From the NCBI GenBank assembly GCA_951217055.1, contig OX578277.1:64326388-64390387 (forward strand): a stretch of DNA of 64,000 bases. Reading direction: 5' to 3'. The stretch is from Gerris lacustris. Its lineage: Eukaryota > Arthropoda > Insecta > Hemiptera > Gerridae. Made by a program: the position numbers and the translations under genes. Below, one piece after another: positions 45,536-56,960 of this stretch. How positions within the stretch are numbered: the stretch's first letter is position 1; the number at the start of each line of letters is the position of its first letter. Under the pieces are notes generated by a model. The model saw nothing but the letters and a program-made list of their open reading frames with translations, was not told the DNA's origin and searched no databases.

Positions 45536-46929
45536 AACTCAACAAATTATAACAAGGTGCTCTTAAACTTACGTTTATCAATTTTAATGTAAGTATATCT
45601 TAAACTTCTACTCATATATGTTATTTGAAGGAAATGCTTTAGCCTGGTCTTTTAATTTTATTCCTCGAATAATATCCTTGTTATTTTCCTTGTTTGATAT
45701 ATTAGAGTAGTTTCAGTTTATTAACTGTCTAGAAACTCTTTCACGGCAATATTGAGACCCAAATAATTACAGAAAATTCCCGTTTCTGGACACATATTTT
45801 TTATATATCGACAGGGATAGAGAGAAATATGTGTATTTTCTCTATAGGGGTAGAAAGGCGAAAGCGAAACAGGCTTGCGATTTAACCCGCAATGCTACTG
45901 TAGATACCGGCGCAGTCTACCTCCTAAACGTACTAACATAAACGCAAACATTTTCTTCTTTAGCTAATTCTACAGGGCGGCCTACCGCTATTGACGCTAT
46001 CTCCAAAGAAGTAAATAAGTATTTAAATATCACCCAAAACTAATATATAAAAACCTAGATTAGCTATTTTAACAAAATCTAATTAACTAGGAATAGTTCA
46101 ACCGACATTATGCATAAGTATTGTTTATTAATATAGTTTGGTGACCAATTATACATAATGAGCCATATCTTTATTTTCCAAATAATATTTATTTATTTAA
46201 ATATATAAATTAAAATTAAAATTCTCTATTTTTATATTTCATCCAAACAATGCGTGAATAATTTATTAATAATTTCAAGAGGAATTTATATAGCTTTTTA
46301 GTAGATATTAAATTCTTCTAAAAACATTTTTTTTAGAAGTAACCCAAAACAATAATTATTTTAAACGGCTTCATTAATTAAATAGCGTAATTGTTAATAA
46401 ATAAAGTTTTTCTTTAATATTACTACTTCTAGAGCCTGACAGGGAATAGAAGGATGTGGGAGAAAATCCCCCACTTTTGCTCAGGTTTGATCAATGGACC
46501 GAGAACAAAATGTCTTCATACGTAAAATAATACTTAATTAGTCAAAGCAGTTTTCGGCCTATATAATAACATCATCAAAGCCAATTATAGAAGACCTATA
46601 TTGAGTTTACATTATTTAAGAGAACTTCGAAAGTCTTTGAGCCTTTAAAGAATAAGAAAATATTATGATACATGGAGAGATAATATCTTCGAGTCCTTAA
46701 TGATATGACCTCTATATCGACGCTCTAATTTCTGAAGAATGAATAAAATAGAATAGAAAATGATAATAAATGCGATTGTACTGCGAGTGGTGTAAAGAAA
46801 AGAAATAAGAATTTTCTTTCAGTTTTCCATCGTGAGCGAAAGAAACAATAGTCAAAGAAGAGTGGTTTATCTCAATTTTGTTGTGGTCAAAAAAGGCAAA
46901 TGGTTTGCTTATGAACTTTTAAGTTTTTT
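45536..46929. other. No gene recognised
   Basis: AT-rich, no supported feature. Confidence 0.4.
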
Positions 46930-47290
46930 ATTAGAAGTCGATCAGCCTTATTCTTGTAAAATTTCGAAATAGAGCTTCGTCGTCATCAACCTATTGCTCG
47001 AAAAATCGTACTGAGATTCTTTTTTTTTACGTTGCAAAGCAGTCACCAAATATGCAGCCGCCGCGACAGTTTCTAAAGACATAATGCACCAAAATGAAGT
47101 TGCCAAGATGGAATCGTTTAAGACGCATGCTAAAAGGATAGACGACAAAGCGCATGCGACGGGAGTAGACAAATGCCGCATGCTATATTATTCAAATTTG
47201 TGGCACACCTAGAAACAGACAACACTAGGGACATGGAGCAAGCCTCTTGTCGGCCAATGTTGCCTCAGTGGAATTGCGCCTTAAGAACCA
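46930..47290 (-). pseudogene. Possible PIF/Harbinger element end
   Basis: On the minus strand a 77-codon frame (47181 to 46948) includes VAAAAYLVTALQRKKK, which resembles the N-terminal start of Harbinger-type transposases (an Ala-rich stretch followed by a Lys/Arg cluster). Upstream, ACAAGAGGCTTGCTCCATG and GGCGCAATTCCACTGAGG (near 47278) look like a Harbinger-type terminus. The frame stops soon after the basic cluster and no DDE domain follows. Recognition is tentative. Confidence 0.3.
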
Positions 47291-47929
47291 AAATAAATAA
47301 AATTTGAGTTTAATCAAAAACTTAAAATTGTATAAACCAATATTATAAGCTTATTGTTGTTAAAGATCTTATGAAATAAAATATTTTCCAATCACGAACT
47401 TTCACTTTTAAAAAAATAAATAATAAAACATAAATCCTCCAGGATATTAGTTTGATAAGTCTGTAATACTACATTGTTAGCAAGAAAATAAATAAAAGGA
47501 AAAATAGTATTTTACTTATTTTGCATTTTATTAATCTAATGTTTTATCATTAGCTGTAATAATGTAAACTCAAAACTAGCTATATTGCATAGCTAGAAGG
47601 TAGATACATGTAATCTTTATGGGCTTCAATTGAGGGTTAGGAGAAGCAGCTTTCCTGAGGCGTAATTCGAAGTGCTTATTTGCCAACAATATTATTTTTA
47701 TCAGGCAGGATAATTCCTTCTTATTCTACCGTATTTGAAAATAAGAAAGGAATTTACTACATCCTTATAGTACTACAGTAATATATACTTATGATGTAGG
47801 AATTCATTACACAGCAGCACATGAATATGTAGACTAAACTTAGACAAACTTAGTTTAGAAAATGTTAATGCAGCGTTAATTGCTTCAAAATGATTTTTTT
47901 TTTTATATGCATACTTGAATAAAATTCAA
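47291..47929. other. No gene recognised
   Basis: AT-rich, unassigned. Confidence 0.4.
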
Positions 47930-48330
47930 AAATAGTCTGTCTATTATTGTGGTAAATAGCTTTTTCGCGTACTATACTATGTTTCTGCTTATACAACCAA
48001 TTATTGTCTAATTTATTTAATTTCCCCCCTTTATTATTTATATTTGTAAAAAAAAGAAGACATATGTTGCATGAATAAAAGTATAATTTTAGCAATATTT
48101 AAGTTTCAATGAAGGTTGACACTTTCAGCGGACCACAATGGCCTAATTAAAACCTACACATACAAATTTGATTAAAATCAGTTGAGTAGTTTTTAAGAAA
48201 TGTTGAAGGATAGACCAACGGACAGACACGAGACCAAAAATATTTCTTGATGTCAGAAACGGATTTCTGTCTTTAAATTTTTGAAATCCTAGGTATAAAA
48301 ATAATGTTTATCACAATGCTTAATTGCTAA
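47930..48330 (-). repeat. R1 repeat copy, old
   Basis: Module first (GTCTGTCTATTATTGTGG, ATTGTCTAATTTATTTAATT), then ATTAAAATCAGTTGAGTAG, GACCAAAAATATTTCTTGATG and AGAAACGGATTTCTGTC. More diverged than the other copies, with deletions in the body, and its hairpin end is eroded. Confidence 0.65.
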
Positions 48331-48898
48331 CGTTCCCTTAAAAAGGAAGTAAATTTTAGTAGGTACAAAACAAGATTCCTCGTCATCTCATTTTTGTAAA
48401 ACATTGGTTATTTCACGACAATTTACTGGCCAATTTGGTTCTTTGGAATTATTCCTTTAGTATAATTTATTAATAAGCAGCGTAAATTTTAAATAGAAAG
48501 AAATCTTTTTAGATGAAAACATTTGTTAAACTATATTAATTAGATATTCTCCGATGGATTTACTTTCAATAATTTTGTTTAGGACCAACTTATTAAATCG
48601 ATTTAATCTAGTAACGGTAAGCCTGGTTTAATTAAAGTTCTACACAATTAGTAGAGTGTTTGCCACGTTTCGGCTGTTATGAAAAACAGCAAACAACTTA
48701 AGCAAATGTTTAATAAAGGCTTTTTTCAATCATATTTAAGTCATCAAGAGCTTAATAGTGACAGCGAAGTGATGGAAACCGGACAGTATTAAACATTGTA
48801 CAATGCAACAAAAGAGTAGAATACATTTCATTTTTTATGATTCAAAGAGCGAAGAATTCTGAAGAATAGCAGCGCAAGTGGAGTTGATATCAATTGAA
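48331..48898. other. No gene recognised
   Basis: AT-rich, unassigned. GCGAAGAATTC near 48849 recurs at 50364, just outside the palindrome. Confidence 0.4.
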
Positions 48899-49009
48899 TA
48901 ACAAAAACGGAAGCCTCTCCACAAAATGAGTTTTAATTACCAAAACTAGCTTTCGGCCTCTTGGCCATCATCAGTGCCGGTAAAAGATAAAGAAAAATCG
49001 GTCCGAGAC

Positions 49010-49598
49010 AACTCAGACAAACTTTCTCATATACGAGTTCATAATTATTTAGCCCCCTGTTTTCCATTTATTAGTTTTCGTACGTACATTTAATTATTAT
49101 TGAGCATTTCATCAAAATTTATCATAAAAATAACTTCTCCCGGGCGGGGAATCGAACCCGGGCTCTCTCGGTCCGCGTTTTAAGCTTTTTTCTCAGGAAC
49201 TAGATTTTTCCCGGGAAAACGGCTTATATCGTTGGATTCGTATTTAAATGGACTACATTTTAGAATTTTTTAATCAAAATCGTCGGAGCCGTTTTCCAAA
49301 AATATTTTTTTTTCTCGGTTTTTCAGAGTTTTTGGGGGGTAGCGCCCCCAAATTTAGAGCTAAAATTAATTTCTCGATTCGCCTCGGGGTATGATTTTTC
49401 TGAACATGTGTGCCAAATTTCGTCAAAATCGGCCCAGTAGTTTAGGCTCCAGGCGTCTGCACAGACAGACGACAGACGACAGACATTTTTTAAAAACCAC
49501 TTTTTTGGACTCAGAGGACCTCAAAACGTGTAAATCCATCAAAATCTCAAAATTTAATTTTCGCGCCATCACAATACTTTCTCCTTATATGAGAAAGA
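49010..49598 (-). repeat. R2 repeat copy, left arm
   Basis: Runs from AAACTTTCTCATATACGAG to CTTTCTCCTTATATGAG. The B-box-like GGGGAATCGAACCCGGGC lies at 49147. Compared with the 5187 copy it keeps the clean GGGCGGGGAATCGAACCCGG. Confidence 0.85.
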
Positions 49599-49674
49599 AA
49601 AAAACCCGACGTGGAGTCAGAGTAGAGGCAAATAACGGACCTGTCTCTACGGTCCGTTATTTGTCTCTACTCTT

Positions 49675-50235
49675 TTTACTTTCTCATATAAAGAGAAAGT
49701 ATTGTGATGGCGTGAAAATTCGATTTTGATGGATTTACACGTTTTGAGGTCCCCTGAGTCCAAAAAAGTGGTTTTTAAAAAATGTCTTTCTGTCGTCTGT
49801 GCAGACGCCTGGAGCCTAAACTACTGGGGCCGATTTTGACTTAATTTGGCATACATGTTCAGAAAAATCATACCCCGAGGCGAAATCGAAAATTGAATTT
49901 TAGCTCTAAATTTAGGGGCGCTACCCCCCAAAAACTTTGAAAAAACATGAAAAAAAAATTATTTCTCGAAAACGGTTCCGACGATTTTGATTAAAAAATT
50001 TTTAAAATATAGTCCATTTGAATACGAATCCAACGATATAAGCCGTTTTCCCGGGAAAAATCTAGTTCCTGAAAAAAATGCTTAAAACGCGGACCGAGAG
50101 AGCCCGGGTTCGATTCCCCGCCCAGGAGAAGTTATTCATATGATAAATTTCGATGAAATGTTCAATAATATTTAAATGTACATTAGAAAACTAATAAATG
50201 GAAACACTGGTCTAAGTAATTATGAACTTTTATAA
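49675..50235 (+). repeat. R2 repeat copy, right arm
   Basis: Starts TTACTTTCTCATATAAAGAG, AGTATTGTGATGGCGTG and ends after AACTAATAAATGG, AACACTGGTCTAAGTAA. It matches the left arm inverted with scattered changes, for example AAAAAACATG where the left has AACCGAGAA. Confidence 0.85.
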
Positions 50236-50365
50236 TATTTATAATACTTTTTTACTATTTTTTTCTACTCTTTTACCGGCACTGATGATGGCCAAGAGGC
50301 CGAAAGCTAGTTTTGGTTATTAAAACTCATTTTGTGGAGAGGCTTCCGTTTTTGTTATTCAAGCG

Positions 50366-51198
50366 AAGAATTCAATGTTATATAACGCTACAACACTTTT
50401 AAGATACATATCTACGTTGAAGATATATGTTAATAGCATATATGTACTAGTTATCTCTTTTTAAAAAAATAATTCTTGTTACTTTTAAAAATATTGTTTC
50501 ATCTTCAGAGTACGTCTCAAATTTTTATTCTGCTAATAGGGTTGAAAATTTACTCATATATGTATTGGAAATACTGATGGTTTGGCATTATTATTGTGTT
50601 ATTCATCTATGAATGGACAGAACCATGAAGATAATGAGATTAATGAGTTAGAAGGTCTCTTTTTAAAAGCGCAAGGGTTTATAACTTGTCTTTTAAAAGT
50701 AAAAGTGACCTACCAAAAATAATTAAGTCTATCCGAAAAAGGAGAAACATTAACCCTGTCAAAGTCACTACCTGTATAGTATGACCACCTGCTTAAAGTA
50801 ACCGCATTTCCATAGTAACGACTCAACCATGTCCCATTATGTCGTAAATGGACTATTGCGAATAAAGCTTACCTAGGTTTAGAGTAACCATTTGTAAGAG
50901 GTCACTTTTTTTGGTTTTTACTGTAAAGCATTTCATTTTAAAACAGGTAACTTGTTTAGACATAAAAATACAAAGTTAAATGATATTTGCAAGAAAAAGA
51001 ATCTAATCAAGTAAAATAAGCCACTTCCGATGTTATTAGAAAATAAATATAAGTATATCAACGTAAATACCTACACTTATCTAAGAGTAAAGAATTCCAG
51101 TCATGCACCATGACTTAATCAGCGAATTTTCAAAGAAATCTGCGTATTATTGGCTTATAATAATATAGGAAAAGTTTGGTTTAGAATTTTGATGACTG
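50366..51198. other. No gene recognised
   Basis: AT-rich, unassigned. Confidence 0.4.
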
Positions 51199-51246
51199 AA
51201 AAAAAAGAAAAGTTACACAGACCCCTGTGTAACTTTTCTTTTTTTT
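51199..51246. repeat. Perfect 22-bp-stem hairpin
   Basis: AAAAAAAAGAAAAGTTACAC AG, loop ACCC, then CTGTGTAACTTTTC and a T run. It ends in a T run and AG and has no second copy, so it may be a tiny fold-back element. Confidence 0.8.
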
Positions 51247-51861
51247 TTAGGGGGTACAAAACTCAAAATAGTATTTACCCTTCAAGATGCATATAAAGCT
51301 CTTTAAGAGTACAGTAATTGTTTTTATGTACACTTTTGTCATATTTTCATATAAGAGAGGGGTAAAATGGAAAAAACACGTTTTTGACCCTAAATTGTCA
51401 AAATTTGACCCCTAAACGAACTCCTTTCTTTTGATATTAATGACATTTTAAAATTTGTTTGAAATTTTTAAGTGCATCCTAAAGGGAGACATCGTCTGGA
51501 GTGACACACACACATATATTATACATACATACATACATACATATATAGATATACAAACACATACATAAAAAAGTGTTAAATTTTAGAAATCCATTCAGAA
51601 TGGTCTAGGTCTAAAATGAATTTCCATTAAGAAAATTTTCAAAAATTCACATTACAATTTTGAAGCCATTGCAATAGCTTAATTTTTTTCGAACATTTGC
51701 TAAAAGGATTTTAAGAAGTAGTATCACTATGTTAATAACTTTTTAAAAAATTCTCTCTTCAAATCCTTTTTTACGTGGAGATACTAAGTCTTTAAATCTT
51801 TTTATTGCGTGGAAAGACCATTTCTATAAATCCTAGAAAACGAAGTTTCATTTTTATTTTT
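51247..51861. other. No gene; (ATAC)n run
   Basis: ATACATACATACATACAT near 51522-51545. The rest is unassigned. Confidence 0.4.
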
Positions 51862-52442
51862 GCTTCCGAGCTTACTAAAAGTAACGGAAGCTTATACGTG
51901 GTCGTTCTGAAGAACGAAAATATTTTATGTCTCCAATTTTAAAAATTCCAAGACAGAAATCCGTTACAGACATCAGACATCAGGGACCATTTTTGGTTCC
52001 GTGTCTGTCTGTCTGTCGGTCTGTCTCACAATTTTTGCGAACCAACATATCTTATAAACTAAATGTCCGATTTTAATGAAATTGGTATGGTAGATCCTAA
52101 TTAGCCCATTGTTGGTCCCATATTTTTAACCTTCTGCGCTTATTTGTTTCTCTTCCACATGCGCTTCAACTTCAAAGTATACTTATTTGATTTCTATGAA
52201 ACTTTTATAGTTTATCGAAATTAGATCGGCGATATCATCTAATTAATTTCAATCATCTGCGCTCTTTAACTTTTGCTAAATTGATACTTAAATTCATGTA
52301 AAAAATCAAAATAATTTTGACAGATTAAAAAACGGAGGAAACAATTAAACAAATTAGATAAATGGCTTGAAAAAGTATCAAATCAAAAAGTGCGTGATAG
52401 GATGCGAGGAAGCTATGTGCCACACCAATTGGCAGTCTATTT
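51862..52442 (+). repeat. R1 repeat copy, full length
   Basis: GCTTCCGAGCTTACTAAAAG and TAACGGAAGC at the hairpin, GGTCGTTCTGAAGAACGAAA, a GTCTGTCTGTCTGTCGGTC tract, TTTTAATGAAATTGG, TTTTGACAGATTAAAAAACG and the module ending CCACACCAATTGGCAGTCTA. The most complete copy in the window. Confidence 0.9.
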
Positions 52443-52838
52443 ATTTCCATTTATTTCTTTTTAATTTTTAAAGGGCAAATGTTTAATAAATGCAGATTTT
52501 AACACCTATGTCATGAACATATCACTCTGATTACCATCTTCAGCGGTATGTATTGATGATTACACAATTATAATTTAATCACTGAATATTAGGTTGTAGT
52601 TGGTGGAATAAGCATTTTTAATATTATGTGTGTTAATAAATCGATAATTTTTACTCATTGATTACTATTTACTATAAGTTTAAACTCGACATCTCGACAC
52701 TACTAACTAAATCTTAGCATACAACTACAGCTAATATTATCTCAAGGAAATGGAAAAATAAAGGTAGTTATACCTAATACCATAAGTAGGTTTATGCAGC
52801 CAGAGAAGATATATCTGTTTCACACAGAACTATGCTAT

Positions 52839-52843
52839 CTCAC
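52839..52843. repeat. Target-site duplication, left
   Basis: CTCAC, repeated at 53922-53926. Confidence 0.75.
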
Positions 52844-52866
52844 TGTGATATACTTGTAATATTTAT

Positions 52867-53166
52867 TCATATTTTACGATTTTGGTAGTATTCATACTAC
52901 GGAAAGATTAAATTTTAATTTAAATCAAATTATAATTATTAACAACTACGGGAAACAACCAGAGTAAAATACACTCCAGCGATGGGATTTGAACCAAAGG
53001 CCTCTATATTTCCAGTATAGCGCTCTACCAACTAAGCTACGCAGGAGAATGAATTTCTCTGAACGTTAATATAGAGGCCTGTGGTTCAAATCCCAGCGCT
53101 GGAGTGTATTTTTCTCTGGTTGTTTCCCGTAGTTGTTAATAATTATAATTTGATTTAAATTAAATT
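52867..53166. repeat. tRNA-like fold-back inserted in the 5' LTR
   Basis: A roughly 300-bp insertion bounded by a direct repeat TTGTAATATTTAT (12-13 bp) formed from LTR sequence. Most of it is a palindrome (52910-53011 against 53068-53165): ATTTAAATCAAATTATAATT, AACAACTACGGGAAACAACC and the tRNA-like 3' half occur in both arms. The long target duplication suits LINE-mediated (SINE-type) insertion. Confidence 0.7.
52974..53047 (-). tRNA. tRNA-like sequence, probable pseudogene
   Basis: 74 nt on the minus strand. Acceptor CTCCTGC pairs with GCTGGAG at 6 of 7. A box TAGCTTAGTTGGTAGAGC is good; anticodon stem CTATA/TATAG is perfect with loop CTGGAAA, giving anticodon GGA; B box GGTTCAAATCC is good; the T stem has two mismatches. 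A GGA anticodon means Ser, but a Ser tRNA should have a long variable arm, which is absent. It sits inside a palindromic insertion with its 3' half repeated on the plus strand, so I regard it as SINE- or element-borne. Confidence 0.4.
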
Positions 53167-53396
53167 GTAATATTTATGTTATTTATAATATTATATTTGA
53201 CAAGATGACATGACAATGTTCACTTGATAAATATAAAATAAAGTTATCTAATGAAACCTAATAGTGTTCGTTAGTGTAACTTGAACATAACATGGCGCAG
53301 TTCGGCAATTGAGAAAATACAATACCATATCAAAGGTAAGACAAAAGTTATATATTATGTAAAGGAGTTAAGGAGCTATTGTTGGATTGATCAACA

Positions 53397-53712
53397 ATGA
53401 TGAGTTTAAGGATGATTCATCGAAGTTTCCCTAAACCAATAAATAGATTTCAAAGAAAGTGGCGAGAAGAAGCGAAAATATACGACCAGAAGAAAGCGGA
53501 ACTGGAAAAAATAAAGACAGTTTGATAGGAACACCAAAAGACTAAAGGAATTAAAAGTAGGCATAAAGGTGTGGATTCAAGATTTCTTTACAAAGCGGCG
53601 GAACAGGGTAGGAGAAATAATAGAGGTAGGAGAAAATGGGATATATACAATTAAGTTACCCAGTGGTCGAGTGTATGAGAGAAACAGAAGATTTATACAG
53701 CCAGCGGGATAA
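53397..53712 (+). pseudogene. Ty3-type integrase C-terminus remnant
   Basis: First part includes FQRKWREEAKIYDQKKAELE; after stops at about 53521-53527 the reading continues one frame over with RNTKRLKELKVGIKVWIQDF, GRVYERNRRFIQPAG and a stop. This is the usual C-terminal tail of Gypsy integrases (a KVW.QD strand, then a strand with G.Y and a final R.RR..QP). Inactive. Confidence 0.65.
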
Positions 53713-53783
53713 ATAATAATAATAATAATAAAATAAACATTAAAAAAAATAAAAAAAATAAAAAAATGAGATAAAAAGGGAGA

Positions 53784-53921
53784 TGTGATATACTTGTAAT
53801 ATTTATGTTATTTATAATATTATATTTGACAAGATGACATGACAATGTTCACTTGATAAATATAAAATAAAGTTATCTAATAAAACCTAATAGTGTTCGT
53901 TAGTGTAACTTGAACATAACA
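53784..53921 (+). repeat. 3' LTR of the Ty3-type element
   Basis: 138 bp, begins TGTGATATAC, ends AACATAACA. It differs from the 5' LTR by the 300-bp insertion and at least one base (AATAAAACC against AATGAAACC). Confidence 0.85.
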
Positions 53922-53926
53922 CTCAC
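53922..53926. repeat. Target-site duplication, right
   Basis: CTCAC, same as 52839-52843. Confidence 0.75.
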
Positions 53927-54432
53927 TATTAATTTAATTTATTTTTACTACGTTTTTATTAGCTTGCTTTCTTGTTTATTTGTTTGTCCAGTACATATCT
54001 TGCAATCGACTTTTAACTAACATACCGAGTAGCTAAACATTTGAAACTTTTAGAATAGCTCAGAACACGATGACAATGCATTATTTTAATACTTTTAGCC
54101 ATTTTTCAGCTGAATTTAATTCGTTTTCAGCAAATTTTGATGTATGGAAAGTTAGTTCGGAAAAAATGCGCAAGTTTTTTTTTTTTCTATTTGTTTTGAC
54201 ATGACCCATATTTACGATCTTCATTTTGACAGGTTTCAAATTAATGATTTTTTATTTAGTCAACAGAAACTTTAAAAACTTAGTATATAAAAGGTTAATT
54301 TTATCTTGCAATTATTAATATTATTTGTAATGAGCTTTATATTATACAGTGCCTTTCTCGTAGAGAATTTGTAGAAGATGTAGAGGGAATTTGAAAAATG
54401 TATGTATTAATAAATAAATAAAACATTTACTT
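53927..54432. other. No gene recognised
   Basis: AT-rich, unassigned. Confidence 0.4.
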
Positions 54433-54715
54433 CTTCCGTAGGAGACCGCGCGTCAGAGATTTTGTGAACCCAACGTTTCCAACCTGTTGTAGCGATCATT
54501 CTCAAATGAGTTGCTCATGATGAGAGAAACATTTCTCAAATAAGTTGCTCTATTTGAGATATTCTCAAATGAGGTTATCATGATGAGAGACATTTTTAAC
54601 TCAGTTGCAAAGTAATCCCTTGAGAATGATCCCAGTTATGGTTCTGAGACGTCGGGGTACACAAAATCTCTAATGCGGTCTCTTCTGGAACATCTAGATT
54701 TAATAAATAAAACTC
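54433..54715. repeat. R5 fold-back copy
   Basis: CTTCCGTAGGAGACCGC, GCGTCAGAGATTTTGTG and AACGTTTCCAACCTG on the left pair with the right half GACGTCGGGGTACACAAAAT, CTCTAATGCGGTCTC and TTCTGG. ATTCTCAAATGAG and CATGATGAGAGA repeat in the middle. The right half matches the partial copy at 45075-45195. Confidence 0.65.
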
Positions 54716-55109
54716 TGTACAAGACTTTTGTTAAAAACAAAAGCCATTATTACCCCTTATAGTATTTAATAAATGCAAATTAATTAATAAATATTTTAGT
54801 TTAAACCAGTTATATATTATACTATCATAATAATTTTAATATCCGATATTAATTTAGTACGCCTAAACCCTCCATGGGCTTTTGGGCCAAAGAATTATTA
54901 TATTAATTTACATATAATAACTGACCAGCATTATCATAAGTAACAATAGACGGTAATTCTTTTTGATAAGCTTGATATCCAAGCCTTAAATTATATAATA
55001 ATACAATGTTATAAGCATTCAACCGTAAGAATTGTGAAAGTACAAACCAAAAATTAGCTTAAATAAATTAAACAAAATGTTTCGTAGGTTCTCGACTGTA
55101 TTTTTCTCC
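54716..55109. other. No gene recognised
   Basis: AT-rich, unassigned. Confidence 0.4.
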
Positions 55110-55130
55110 AATGTGTGCGACAGTGACTCA

Positions 55131-55290
55131 TCATGAATGAGGTGTAGTTTAAGTACTTTCAAAGTCAATTCAGTAACCTCTAGATTATCTGAAGTAGGCT
55201 GCTTTAGAAAAGTGGAAACCCGTCAAATGTTTATTCCAATTTTTTGTGTCAAGATGTTGTTTTATAATTGAACTACACCTACTTCATGAT
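55131..55290. repeat. Fold-back MITE (family of 14199-14362)
   Basis: CATGAATGAGGTGTAGTTT pairs with AACTACACCTACTTCATGATG. The upstream CCAATGTGTGCGACAGTGAC matches the sequence upstream of the 14199 copy, so the element probably begins near 55108 in this family. Confidence 0.65.
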
Positions 55291-56819
55291 GTCTCGTAGA
55301 GGTTATATTTTTGTTAAAGACATAATATTAAAAGAACAACTGCAAAAATGAAATTTTGCTTATTTAAAAATTATTCGATCAAATTTTTACTATGCTAGTT
55401 TATAAAATATTTTTGTAATGCTAGTTTATAAAATCATACTTCATGGGTAGTGCTTAGTGCTTTGAAGTACTATACCCATAAATTAAGTTAATACTAGAGA
55501 AATTCTTTTAAATATTCTCTTAATAATAAAACCAATTAAAAAAATCGCAAATGAAAATGTGATCTGGTTCAGCTCTCACTTAATATTATATTGGTTATTT
55601 AAAATATTTTAATCGTACCAATAAAGTATATTGAAGCAAAAATGACTAATTATGTACGTTACATATAAAAGATTCGATTAATTAAATTTTTCGATTGATT
55701 TCGTAAATTATGCATTGATAAATTATATTTAACAATATACTTTTTATTAAATTATGCATTAGGTATGTTGTTTGAATTTATGTTAATAAAACCAAGTTTT
55801 AACATTCTAGCCTACAAATCTAAAAGCACATGAATTCTACTATTCACCCGGCTACTGGCTTTGTTTAGTCGTACCTGCCATTATAAATTAATTGCAATAC
55901 ATTACTACTAGACCATAGCTGATGGACTTTGTAATTAAAATAAGTACCATTGTTTGCAATTTACATTAATTTATTAACTGCACTTTCGTTCAAGGCAAGA
56001 AGAAGTTCTTTGAATTTTAATTTTATAAAGGTTAAGCTAGAGATGGTTAGTATTATTTTTAAGTCCAATAAAAATATCCTTTATTTCATTTTAATTTGAA
56101 AATTAAATTATTGCAACATTAGGTAATTCAAAATGGGATATCATTGTGCCAAATCTTCTAAGGGGATCTCTAAGCTCGGCTTATAGTGATAAACAAATTC
56201 ACGAAATTTCCTTCCATGCTTATGTACAACCAAAAAAAACAGCTAACTTGTACAGCTAAAACGCCACATCATTTTTCTTGCTAACTGATATAGGTAAAAA
56301 AAACACTCATTATATTAATTAATCAATAATGGGTCTTAAAAGAAAATCATGATAATTGTTTTTCCTCACGCACTGGTATAACTCACACAGAGAACTATAT
56401 GGGTGCAATCGTAAAATTAGAGCTACTTCCTAAATTTGAATGACTAAAAGGTTCATTAAACTCCTCCCTTGCGAGCAGGCCCTTGCTATTTGGAAAGTTA
56501 AGGACAAGAAGGCAAGAGCAATTATTGATTAAGGCTCAAAATTAAAAATTAAAAATATTTTTAGGTGTAAAAAAATAAAATAAAATAAAATAAAGAAATA
56601 TTAATCTATAAGGATAACATATTGCAAGAATGAGAAAGGAAGCACTTATAGAGAACGGTGAGTGGAGCATCACACAAACAAAAAACTCAGACAACTGTGT
56701 AGAGATCATGGGATATTGAGTGAAATAAATAAAAAATAAAATAAGATGGGCCACTTAGGTATAAAATAGGCGTAAAAAGTACCACACAGAAAATATTTCA
56801 ATACAAATTCCAGGAGGAC
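55291..56819. other. No gene; short AAAAT runs
   Basis: AT-rich with AAAAT repeats at about 56570-56595. No supported feature. Confidence 0.4.
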
Positions 56820-56960
56820 CGGGATGGAAATTCATAGAAAATGTGGCTGGACAACCTGGAAGAAGACCTCAAACAAATTGGAGTCCGAAGGTGGGGAGGT
56901 AAGTGGCAGAAGACTGGAGAGAATTAGAAGAGAGTTGTGAAAGCGGCAAGGGAACATTAG
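56820..56960 (+). pseudogene. LINE reverse-transcriptase C-terminal fragment
   Basis: From 56841 one frame reads WLDNLEEDLKQIGVRRWGGK, WQKTGEN, a stop, then KRVVKAAREH. It matches the common tail of non-LTR retrotransposon Pol proteins (a W.DN.E.DL..IGV..W motif, then a W-K cluster). The ATGATGATGATTATTTTTA tail right after it suits a LINE 3' end. Heavily truncated and interrupted; clade not assigned. Confidence 0.6.

Larger units (their letters stand above)
48899..50365. mobile_element. 1.47-kb palindromic element built from two R2 copies
   Basis: Left arm 48899-49590 and right arm about 49675-50365 are inverted copies of each other. Outer ends read AAAAACGGAAGCCTCTCCAC and AAGCTAGTTTTGG/CCAAAACTAGCTTTCGG with GGCCTCTTGGCCATCATCAG. 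Each arm carries a full R2 unit; the left also holds a frame reading through it that is not a gene. The centre (about 49605-49680) is itself a hairpin, AGAGTAGAGGCAAATAACGG against CCGTTATTTGTCTCTACTCT. AGCGAAGAATTC flanks both sides at about 48848 and 50363 and might be a target duplication, though that would leave about 38 bp of asymmetric sequence inside the left end. Confidence 0.75.
52844..53921 (+). mobile_element. Short Ty3/Gypsy-type LTR element, internally deleted
   Basis: 3' LTR of 138 bp at 53784-53921 (TGTGATATACTTGTAATATT to TTGAACATAACA). The 5' LTR has the same sequence but is split by an insertion and spans 52844-53292. TGGCGCAGTTCGGC directly after the 5' LTR is the primer site; AAAAAGGGAGA before the 3' LTR is the polypurine tract. 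The internal part is only 490 bp and keeps the C-terminus of integrase. Flanked by CTCAC on both sides. Non-autonomous. Confidence 0.85.

Noticed and set aside
49391..49729. 112-codon frame in the palindrome
   Set aside because: Reads across R2 repeat and its central hairpin; not conserved in the single R2 copy at 5187.
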